Position numbers and translations under genes: made by a program | Part shown: one piece after another, positions 1 to 4,425 of the stretch | Layout: each line of letters begins with the position of its first letter | Numbering within the stretch: the first letter of the stretch is position 1 | Assembly (NCBI GenBank): GCA_045586405.1 | Contig: JAZNAG010000024.1 | Coordinates: forward strand, 1 to 5,389 | Source: SIG607 sp045586405 | GTDB lineage: Bacteria; Bacillota; Clostridia; Oscillospirales; Acutalibacteraceae | Direction of reading: 5' to 3' | Length of the DNA: 5,389 nucleotides | Notes under the pieces: model-generated | Database searches by the model: none | Seen by the model: only the letters and a program-made list of their open reading frames with translations | Told to the model about the DNA's origin: nothing

Positions 1-669
1 TTCTTTATTCCCGCGTCAACCGGTTCGACAATAATAACCGTAAGCAGTATCTTCTGCCTTGTGCCTGCAATCCTTGCTGCATATATGGCATTCACAGCCC
101 TTGAGGGAACAAATGAAAGAATTCCCTCACACCCCTTGAATGTATCTCTTTCAAAGGCAAGAATTATCTTTATCATCACTTTTATTGTTTTGGCTGTTGT
201 CAGCGGTGTAGTCAGCTCACTTCCTTCTTATCTGAGGGCATTTATCAATCCCGAGCCCGGCACATTTGTTTCAGATGCATTGATTTTCTCGGGTTATCTT
301 GCAAAATGGCTTGCTAATGTTATCGTCTTTGCAGTTGTGTATATTGCAGGCTACAGAATGGCAAAATCCCACTACGGTGCAATCAGCTTTTATATTCCTG
401 CAAGTGCACTTTCAGTTCCCGTAACAGGTATCATCAGCGGTATTTCATTAATTATAGTCAGCTTTTTAAGATATTCCAACCAGTTAAAAATTGTCGAAGC
501 TGCCAAAGATGACCAGATGCTTGCAATGATGGCAAACAATTCAACTGCCATGTCCGTTGTTGCAATAGCAGGAACCGTTATCTCTGCTGTGGTGGGATTT
601 GTCATCAGCTATAAGGCTTTAAGCTTGTTCTATAAAAAGAAAACTGAATCTGATCCCGTTGAGCAGTAA
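1..669 (+). CDS. Multi-pass membrane protein, 3' part (5' end outside window)
   Basis: The reading frame is open from the first base, so the gene starts to the left of the window. A GTG at 61 is possible in frame but has no Shine-Dalgarno, and coding sequence clearly continues upstream of it. The visible 222 residues hold about five hydrophobic helices, at roughly residues 8-32, 53-74, 92-118, 126-157 and 181-207 of the visible part. They end in a short charged tail (YKKKTESDPVEQ). No catalytic or ligand-binding motif was recognised, so the family is unknown. It could be a small integral membrane protein or the membrane part of a transporter-like protein. It is followed after 16 bases by the ribosome binding site and start of the next gene, so the two are probably co-transcribed. 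That it is a membrane protein is secure; its function is not known. Confidence 0.85.
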   Translation, partial: FFIPASTGSTIITVSSIFCLVPAILAAYMAFTALEGTNERIPSHPLNVSLSKARIIFIITFIVLAVVSGVVSSLPSYLRAFINPEPGTFVSDALIFSGYLAKWLANVIVFAVVYIAGYRMAKSHYGAISFYIPASALSVPVTGIISGISLIIVSFLRYSNQLKIVEAAKDDQMLAMMANNSTAMSVVAIAGTVISAVVGFVISYKALSLFYKKKTESDPVEQ

Positions 670-685
670 AACGGGAGAAAGAAAA

Positions 686-1027
686 ATGAAAAAGAAAATA
701 GCTATCCCCGTGATTATACTCGTTGGCATTATAGTGATAGGTTTATCTGCCCTTTGGCAGAACGGATAGCTTGATATGAATACACCGGTTGTTTATAAAT
801 ACAGTGATAATTGTGTTTTTGACGGTAATTTTTATTATACCGTTTCAGATGAAAACGAGGTATGCATTGAAGGTATAAGACGAATAGCGGATACTGTTGA
901 AATACCCGAAAGCATTGACGGTAAGCCTGTGGTAGAGCTTGGTTACGATATGATAAATGAAAGCCAGGCAAAAAGAGCAGAAGCTCAGAAATATTTTAAT
1001 AATGCTACAATGCATTTTGCAGAATAA
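686..1027 (+). pseudogene. Membrane-anchored BspA-like (LRR_5) small protein, interrupted by in-frame TAG
   Basis: An ATG at 686 follows GGGAG (673-677) by 8 bases. It opens a frame coding for a typical N-terminal signal anchor: a KKK patch, then about 19 hydrophobic residues. The frame stops at TAG (767-769) after only 27 residues, yet continues in the same frame for 85 more residues to the stop at 1025-1027. The downstream part contains IRRIADTVEIPESIDGKPVV, which matches the start of BspA-type leucine-rich repeats (LRR_5) of surface proteins. A second ATG at 776 lies 6 bases after the stop but lacks a good ribosome binding site, and a product from it would have no export signal. I read this as one secreted or anchored gene, 112 codons long without the stop, inactivated by a nonsense mutation. 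Restart of translation at 776, read-through, or a sequencing error at 767-769 are the alternatives. Only about one repeat is present, so even the intact form would be short for the family. Confidence 0.65.
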
Positions 1028-1110
1028 GCTGAATAAAATTTAAAGGTTTTGTATATCAAAAAAATATTTGCGTACTGTGCAGTCAGCGCAATTAAGGAGG
1101 GAAAAATATA

Positions 1111-1572
1111 ATGAAGAAGAAACTTATTTTAGCGGGTATATGCGGTGCTCTTGCAAGATTTTGTGCTTATACGCTTTACACTGTTTTACTTTCAGTCACA
1201 CCTCACTCTTTTGCTATAACAGATCCATTATCTGAATTGTGGTCAAATGTTTTTTCGTATGTTATTGAAATAGGATGTTGGCTTATTTCTGCATTAATAA
1301 TGTTAATATTTGCTTTTGCCGTTTCAAAGGATAAAAAAGAAAGAAAAATTTTTCTGGCTGCATCTTTTATAGGTGTGCTTTTCGGTGGAGCAATAAACAC
1401 TGCGGTTTATTGCATAGGCTCAATGCTTATAATGGCAATTGACAGACCTGAGCTTTACTACCTTGCCCATCGTATCACTGCAATAGCTGAATGTGCAGCT
1501 TCTTGTGTTGCTACTGTGTATATCTTCAAAAAATCATCTCATTTTTATCAGAACGGTCATATTGGAATGTAA
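1111..1572 (+). CDS. Small four-helix membrane protein, unknown function
   Basis: The start is firm: AAGGAGGG at 1094-1101 lies 9 bases before the ATG. The 153-residue product has four predicted membrane helices, at about residues 5-29, 47-72, 81-109 and 117-139, with a charged cytoplasmic loop (KDKKERK) near residue 75 and a polar C-terminus. No conserved domain was recognised. An imperfect inverted repeat (TTGCG at 1068-1072 with CGCAA at 1087-1091, with ACT/AGT inside) sits just upstream of the ribosome binding site. It might be a small leader hairpin, but it is weak. The gene is on the same strand as the preceding broken gene, 83 bases downstream. Whether it has its own promoter cannot be decided, as no convincing -35/-10 pair was found in the gap. 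It is the last gene before the hairpin at 1611. Confidence 0.85.
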   Translation: MKKKLILAGICGALARFCAYTLYTVLLSVTPHSFAITDPLSELWSNVFSYVIEIGCWLISALIMLIFAFAVSKDKKERKIFLAASFIGVLFGGAINTAVYCIGSMLIMAIDRPELYYLAHRITAIAECAASCVATVYIFKKSSHFYQNGHIGM

Positions 1573-1610
1573 ATATCAAAAGTATATATAAACAGATAAA
1601 CATATTTATA

Positions 1611-1636
1611 AACCGCCGGCGAATTCCTCGGCGGTT
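1611..1636 (+). terminator. Hairpin, probable weak terminator
   Basis: AACCGCCG (1611-1618) is perfectly complementary to CGGCGGTT (1629-1636), giving an 8-bp GC-rich stem with a 10-base loop in AT-rich surroundings, 38 bases after the stop at 1572. The bases that follow are T-rich but not a clean T run. Termination is therefore inferred from position and stem rather than from a full intrinsic-terminator signature. Confidence 0.5.
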
Positions 1637-1690
1637 ATGTTCATTCATTGTAACTTTAAAAGAATCCGTTTTCATACTCAATCCGAAAAA

Positions 1691-1789
1691 TAAATTCACA
1701 CAGTATAAAATACAGATAATAACAACACAATTTGTAATTTAAGGAGAAATGTATATATGAAAGCAACAGGAATAGTCCGCCGTATCGAG
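1691..1789 (+). repeat. Left copy of spoVT promoter/5'-end direct repeat
   Basis: These 99 bases align with 2347-2455. They match at 87 of 99 aligned positions, with one 10-base gap: bases 2366-2375 of the right copy are absent here. The repeat covers the promoter region, the ribosome binding site and the first 11 codons of spoVT. A 19-base block (1691-1709) and a 25-base block (1710-1734) are identical in the two copies. The shortened spacer brings GTATA (1703-1707) and GATAATA (1715-1721) to 7 bases apart, against 17 in the right copy. Confidence 0.9.
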
Positions 1790-1831
1790 GCTCGTGTTAT
1801 AATAACACAAAAGTGCGAAAAAGCCTTATAA
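1757..1831 (+). pseudogene. spoVT: Truncated spoVT 5' fragment
   Basis: After AAGGAG (1741-1746), the ATG at 1757 opens a 24-codon frame that starts MKATGIVRRIE, the same N-terminus as SpoVT at 2423 except for E in place of D. It then leaves the SpoVT sequence and stops at TAA (1829-1831). The next codons (A-R-V-I-I) loosely echo G-R-V-V-I of SpoVT after a two-codon loss, so some further homology may survive. The fragment keeps only part of the AbrB-type DNA-binding fold and none of the GAF domain, so it cannot act as SpoVT. The start region could still be transcribed and yield a short peptide. Left-over allele after insertion, or decayed tandem paralogue, are the two readings. Confidence 0.8.
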
Positions 1832-1848
1832 ATACTGGGGTTTCGGGC

Positions 1849-1874
1849 AATTTTTGAAGAAAATTTTTGACGAA
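1849..1874 (+). repeat. Two-unit 13-base tandem repeat
   Basis: AATTTTTGAAGAA (1849-1861) is followed at once by AATTTTTGACGAA (1862-1874), 12 of 13 identical. It lies in the AT-rich gap between the spoVT stub and the terminator of the orphan gene, near the left end of the stretch lying between the two spoVT copies. It may be simple-sequence drift or an end motif of an element; two units are too few to say. Confidence 0.5.
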
Positions 1875-1903
1875 AAGCAAAATATTTTGACTTATACATA
1901 GCA

Positions 1904-1930
1904 AAAGCGAGGTGAAATTCACCTCGCTTT
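1904..1930 (-). terminator. Terminator of the orphan minus-strand gene
   Basis: AAAGCGAGGTGAA (1904-1916) pairs perfectly with TTCACCTCGCTTT (1918-1930), a 13-bp inverted repeat around a single base (in practice a shorter stem with a small loop). Read on the minus strand it begins at the stop codon of the 1929-2291 gene and ends in TTTT. It overlaps the stop codon. The symmetry would also let it stop plus-strand transcripts coming from the spoVT stub. Confidence 0.8.
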
Positions 1931-2291
1931 ACTTATCTTGTTTTATCCACCAACCATTACCATCAATATATCCAAACCGAGCCATAAAAGGTTTTAATAC
2001 TTCTATTTGACCTTTTGAGGGAATGGATACACCTTCGTTTGTTAATATTTCGAAAATTCTTTTTTTATACTCATCCATTAAAGTGCCCCACTCATCAGTA
2101 ATAGCACACGCCATTTTATGTTCGGGAGTTCCTTCTTCATAATCGTATTCATTATCTTCAACCCACCAAAACTTGTTACTTACTACTGCAAAAGCATCCG
2201 CCAAGTCCTTCTCGGTTTTCTTATTTACAAAATAAGCCCTTACTTCTGATGCGCTCATATTTGGAATTGGTTCTTGCGACATAATAAACAC
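1929..2291 (-). CDS. Orphan small acidic protein, unknown function
   Basis: The gene codes for 120 residues and starts at GTG (2291-2289). The Shine-Dalgarno AAGGAGGT (minus strand, 2306-2299) lies 8 bases before this codon. The in-frame ATG at 2282 would be about 17 bases away, so GTG is preferred. The product is soluble and acidic (about 21 D/E against 14 K/R), with no signal peptide or membrane helix. It carries aromatic clusters: FWWVEDNEYDY near residues 41-51 and WW at 114-115 close to the C-terminus. No family was recognised. It has its own promoter (2322-2350) and terminator (1904-1930) and opposes all its neighbours up to 3012. It lies exactly between the two copies of the spoVT 5' end. 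This makes it look like cargo brought in with the duplication, but its role is unknown. Confidence 0.85.
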   Translation of the reverse strand: MFIMSQEPIPNMSASEVRAYFVNKKTEKDLADAFAVVSNKFWWVEDNEYDYEEGTPEHKMACAITDEWGTLMDEYKKRIFEILTNEGVSIPSKGQIEVLKPFMARFGYIDGNGWWIKQDK

Positions 2292-2321
2292 AACAAAGAC
2301 CTCCTTATCTATTTTTAATTC

Positions 2322-2350
2322 ATTATATCATAACAAACTTAAAAAGTAAA
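2322..2350 (-). promoter_or_regulatory. Sigma-A promoter of the orphan gene
   Basis: On the minus strand, TTTACT (2350-2345) and TATAAT (2327-2322) are separated by exactly 17 bases. The -10 box is perfect and the -35 is a fair match to TTGACA. It lies 16 bases upstream of the Shine-Dalgarno of the 1929-2291 gene. Its -35 box overlaps the left end of the right spoVT repeat (which begins at 2347). Confidence 0.75.
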
Positions 2351-2455
2351 TTCACACAGTATAAATCCCCTCAAAATACAGATAATAACAACACAATTTG
2401 CATTAAGAGGAGAAAGATATATATGAAAGCAACAGGAATTGTACGTCGCATCGAC
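2347..2455 (+). repeat. Right copy of spoVT promoter/5'-end direct repeat
   Basis: This is the partner of 1691-1789 and runs straight into the intact spoVT gene. It carries ten extra bases (2366-2375) relative to the left copy. Differences cluster around the ribosome binding site (7 of 25 positions in 2401-2425) and in third codon positions (4 of the 5 coding differences). The fifth coding difference is at the last aligned base. Confidence 0.9.
2359..2387 (+). promoter_or_regulatory. Candidate sigma-G-type promoter of spoVT
   Basis: GTATA (2359-2363) and GATAATA (2381-2387) are 17 bases apart. This fits the forespore sigma-G pattern known from Bacillus (a GHATR-like -35, then about 17-18 bases, then a CATNHTA-like -10), with one mismatch at the first -10 base. 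B. subtilis spoVT is a sigma-G gene, which supports the reading. No convincing sigma-A pair was found here. The assignment is inferred from pattern alone. Confidence 0.45.
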
Positions 2456-2962
2456 GACCTCGGGCGTGTCGTCATTCCCAAAGAAATCCGTCGCACAATG
2501 AGAATACGTGAAGGCGACCCGCTTGAAATTTATACTCAGGCTGACGGTGAGGTAATCTTTAAAAAATACTCGCCCGTAGGTGAGCTCGGTGCAGATACGA
2601 AGCAGTATGTGGATGTTCTGGCGAGGACAACGGGGCTGGCAGCGGTTATATGCGACAGGGACAGAGTGGTAGCGGCGGCAGGTATGCCGAAAAAGGACAT
2701 AGTGGGCAAAAGAATTTCACCGATGCTGGAAAGCTATATGGAAAGGCGCAGCGGCTTCACTCTCGGCACCGATAAGGATAACATAGTCATTTCCGAGGAT
2801 ATGCCACGTGAGGTGTCTGTGATGAGCCCGATTATCGGGGCAGGGGATATTCTGGGTGCAGTGGTGCTTCTCTGTGACGATAAAAAGAAGACTCCCGGAG
2901 TAGTAGATGTGAAGCTGACGCAGGTGGCGGCAGGCTTTATGAGCAAGCAGATGGAGGAATAA
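2423..2962 (+). CDS. spoVT: Stage V sporulation protein T (AbrB-GAF transcription factor)
   Basis: The product has 179 residues, against 178 in B. subtilis SpoVT, and the first 25 residues are almost the same as there. Residues 1-50 form the AbrB-type swapped-hairpin DNA-binding domain, with the arginines at 8, 15, 23 and 24 that contact DNA in AbrB relatives. Residues about 56-179 match the GAF-like C-terminal domain and end in the family's AAGF...KQMEE-type tail. SpoVT works as a tetramer in the forespore, raising or lowering sigma-G genes and affecting spore coat and germination properties. The start is set by AGGAG (2408-2412), 10 bases before ATG. Arginine codons change along the gene: six of seven are CGN in the first 30 residues, but only two of seven after residue 60. 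The gene ends at a strong terminator and converges with the LuxR gene. Identification is secure. Confidence 0.96.
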   Translation: MKATGIVRRIDDLGRVVIPKEIRRTMRIREGDPLEIYTQADGEVIFKKYSPVGELGADTKQYVDVLARTTGLAAVICDRDRVVAAAGMPKKDIVGKRISPMLESYMERRSGFTLGTDKDNIVISEDMPREVSVMSPIIGAGDILGAVVLLCDDKKKTPGVVDVKLTQVAAGFMSKQMEE

Positions 2963-2967
2963 AATAA

Positions 2968-3008
2968 GCAGGAGCTTTACCCTGACGGAAATGCTCCTGC
3001 CTGTTTTT
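2968..3008 (+). terminator. Shared terminator between spoVT and the convergent LuxR gene
   Basis: GCAGGAGC (2968-2975) and GCTCCTGC (2993-3000) form a perfect 8-bp stem with a 17-base loop, then CTG and TTTTT (3004-3008). It starts 5 bases after the spoVT stop. Read on the minus strand the stem is followed by TTATTTTATT, so it can also end the transcript of the 3012-4091 gene. Confidence 0.9.
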
Positions 3009-3011
3009 ATG

Positions 3012-4091
3012 TTATAGCTTAATCTTCACCTTTGATGCCAGCTCGAGCATCTGCTTTCGTGAGGAAACGCCCAGCTTGCCGTAAATGTTTTTATTGTGAT
3101 ATTTAAGCGTGTTTTCTTTTATGTTCAGCTCCGACATTATTTCTTTCGTGCTTTTGCCGTCCAGATAAAGACTGAAAACAGCTTTCTCTGTAGGAGTGAG
3201 GGCTTTTATCTGCTCTGCAAACAGCTCGCACTGCATCAGGAAGGCTTCGTCCTGCTCGTCTGTCCTGATTTCAGATGAGGCGGCTTTTTCTTCCTCAGCA
3301 TCAGCGGAAAGGTCGGTCTTGTCCGCTGAAACAGTGCTGCTTTTCTGCTCGTCCTGAAGCATAAAGCAAAGGCTCAGAAGAAACATTTCGCTTATGATGT
3401 AGGAAACGGACAGAAACTCAAAGTCGATTTTTACCAGCTGCTCGATGAGCCACACGCCGATGTTTACCATAACCGCCACCGTGACCACTACGGCCTGACG
3501 GGTGGTGGAAATTTTCTTTTTGGCCGCTGCGTATGAGGTGCAGACTATCATAGCACCGAAATAGAAAATGAGATAGAAAAGATAAAGAGGATGCCAGTCG
3601 CCGTAGACCTTGTCCAGCACAGTGACTCCTCCTGCCGTGCCCAGGGTGACCTCTTTATAGTAAATGTCTGAGTAGCCCGGTGAGGCAGCTATAAGAAACA
3701 TAACAACACTTAAAAATCCCAGAGCGATGGGCAGCCATTTTCCGTATCTGTACCGGCATACATTCAGTATGATAAAGAGCATGGAAAGAGGCAGAAAAAC
3801 TGAGCCAAGATAGGAAATACGGTTAGCTAAAAGAGCCTCCTCCAGTGTGGCCGAAAGGGACAGGGCCAGATAGCCGAGGTTAACCACGCAGACCATGGAA
3901 AAGAGCAGAAGAAACCACAGGTCTCTCTTTTTTATGATGCAGCAGTAGGTAATCAGAATGGCAAAGGCTATAACTGTGGTGGCTATGTAAATCACGGACA
4001 GGTTCGCTGTCTTATCGCCTATGGGGCCGCAGCCGCTGAAGGTAAAAAGCATTAAAAGACAAGCCGCAGATAATGCCGGTAATTTTTTCAT
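3012..4091 (-). CDS. Membrane-bound one-component regulator: 7TM sensor plus LuxR-type HTH
   Basis: The start is ATG at 4091-4089, 6 bases after AAGGAGA (4104-4098), giving 359 residues. Residues 1-22 are a signal-like segment ending SGCG, close to a lipobox but with F at -3. Seven hydrophobic helices follow, between about residues 30 and 255. Features such as ANRISYLGSVFLP and VTLGTAGGVTVLDKVYG resemble the seven-helix N-terminal sensor found on some histidine kinases (HisK_N_7TM). A charged linker of about 40 residues leads to a LuxR/GerE helix-turn-helix at about 298-359 (LTPTEKAVFSLYLDGKSTKE, then ENTLKYHNKNIYGKL). There is no kinase or receiver domain, so the protein probably senses at the membrane and binds DNA itself. 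The signal is unknown. A longer frame to GTG 4286 exists but runs through the structured leader and has no ribosome binding site. Transcription probably starts near 4339. Confidence 0.88.
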   Translation of the reverse strand: MKKLPALSAACLLMLFTFSGCGPIGDKTANLSVIYIATTVIAFAILITYCCIIKKRDLWFLLLFSMVCVVNLGYLALSLSATLEEALLANRISYLGSVFLPLSMLFIILNVCRYRYGKWLPIALGFLSVVMFLIAASPGYSDIYYKEVTLGTAGGVTVLDKVYGDWHPLYLFYLIFYFGAMIVCTSYAAAKKKISTTRQAVVVTVAVMVNIGVWLIEQLVKIDFEFLSVSYIISEMFLLSLCFMLQDEQKSSTVSADKTDLSADAEEEKAASSEIRTDEQDEAFLMQCELFAEQIKALTPTEKAVFSLYLDGKSTKEIMSELNIKENTLKYHNKNIYGKLGVSSRKQMLELASKVKIKL

Positions 4092-4148
4092 AAACAGTCT
4101 CCTTATATGATGAAAAAAGTCGCTTTTTTGATGTATCCCACCCCTTTT

Positions 4149-4186
4149 CCCACACTTTTTTCTCAGCTTTCTGCTGAAAGTGTGGG
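4149..4186 (-). other. Long leader hairpin
   Basis: CCCACACTTT (4149-4158) pairs with AAAGTGTGGG (4177-4186), and inside it CAGC (4164-4167) pairs with GCTG (4173-4176) around TTTCT. A five-base bulge (4159-4163) sits on one side. Fourteen base pairs in all make it a stable element. It lies between the folded domain and the Shine-Dalgarno of the LuxR gene. No T run follows on either strand, so it is not a standard terminator. Confidence 0.6.
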
Positions 4187-4226
4187 GACATTGACTGAGA
4201 GGTGTAGTAAAATAAAACTGCAGGAG

Positions 4227-4334
4227 TATACGAAGGAGGGTGTAATCTTGCCTCGTAACAGGGCTCCCTATCCGTGATTTTTTCACGGAGTCTCTGTCTG
4301 AGCGCCGACGGAAACAGAGACCGCCACCCGTATA
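4227..4334 (-). ncRNA. Candidate folded RNA domain (multi-helix junction), class unknown
   Basis: The ends pair. On the minus strand TATACG (4334-4329) and GGTG (4328-4325) pair with CACC (4242-4239) and CGTATA (4232-4227), 10 bp broken by a six-base CUCCUU bulge. Inside are an 8-bp stem (GTCTCTGT 4290-4297 with ACAGAGAC 4314-4321, 16-base loop) and, one base away, a 6-bp stem (CCGTGA 4272-4277 with TCACGG 4283-4288, 5-base loop). A 29-base unpaired strand (4271-4243) follows, which could hold a ligand pocket or pseudoknot. The pairing also works on the plus strand. The minus strand is preferred because a good promoter directly abuts it and the regulated gene follows. The Rfam class was not identified. 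The raiA motif of Firmicutes is worth testing only on grounds of size and host. Confidence 0.45.
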
Positions 4335-4345
4335 TTTTATATTTT

Positions 4346-4375
4346 ATTATAGCATAACCTTAGTTTTTCAATCAA
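4346..4375 (-). promoter_or_regulatory. Sigma-A promoter of the leader/7TM-LuxR transcript
   Basis: On the minus strand, TTGATT (4375-4370) and TATAAT (4351-4346) are 18 bases apart. The -10 is perfect and the -35 matches TTGACA at four of six. The predicted start is about 4339, just before the first stem of the folded leader. It is back-to-back with the 4426 gene, for which only a weak extended -10 (TGCTATGAC, 4381-4389) could be found on the plus strand. Confidence 0.7.
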
Positions 4376-4425
4376 GGGTGTGCTATGACAAAAGAGTAAA
4401 AATTTTGTAAAAGGAGAAGATTTTT

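Larger units (their letters stand above)
4092..4339 (-). promoter_or_regulatory. Long structured 5' leader of the 7TM-LuxR gene
   Basis: From the predicted start site (about 4339) to the ATG is about 250 bases without a believable gene, much richer in GC and inverted repeats than the AT-rich promoter beside it. Read on the minus strand it holds a closed multi-helix domain (4334-4227), a long hairpin (4186-4149), a small A6G/CU6 hairpin (4129-4113), then the Shine-Dalgarno (4104-4098). CUCCUU at 4238-4233 is a perfect complement of the AAGGAG in that Shine-Dalgarno. CACCC (4242-4238) can pair either with GGGTG (4329-4325) or with GGGTG inside 4144-4137. Such mutually exclusive pairings are typical of regulated leaders. 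It matches none of the riboswitch consensus sequences I could compare from memory. A stand-alone small RNA that ends near 4107 is the other reading. Confidence 0.5.

Noticed and set aside
390..605. Minus-strand frame inside the first membrane gene
   Set aside because: Shadow of the plus-strand gene with no ribosome binding site or recognisable product.
61..669. GTG at 61 as the true start of the first gene
   Set aside because: No Shine-Dalgarno precedes it and the frame is open with membrane-like coding sequence back to base 1. The gene is cut by the window edge.
729..971. Minus-strand frame over the interrupted BspA-like gene
   Set aside because: The plus strand has the ribosome binding site, signal anchor and repeat motif. 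The antisense product resembles nothing.
1491..1742. Plus-strand frame of 83 codons overlapping the end of the four-helix gene
   Set aside because: It crosses the terminator hairpin and the spoVT promoter copy, has no ribosome binding site, and its composition follows the AT-rich gap.
1849..1874. Start of a CRISPR or iteron array
   Set aside because: Only two adjacent 13-base units without spacers or further copies.
1696..1899. Minus-strand frame of 67 codons across the spoVT stub
   Set aside because: It is antisense to the duplicated promoter and stub, without start signals.
4092..4286. N-terminal extension of the LuxR gene to GTG 4286
   Set aside because: It would translate the folded leader, gives a low-complexity basic stretch unlike the family, and has no ribosome binding site. 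ATG 4091 has a strong one and is followed by a signal-like segment.
4227..4334. T-box, cobalamin, TPP, SAM-I, FMN or c-di-AMP riboswitch
   Set aside because: The hallmark conserved sequences of these classes could not be found on either strand.
4200..4345. Plus-strand small RNA or riboswitch for the 4426 gene
   Set aside because: TTGACT (4191-4196) lacks a good -10 at proper spacing, and the minus-strand promoter lies between the structure and the 4426 gene. Not excluded, but the minus-strand reading is better.
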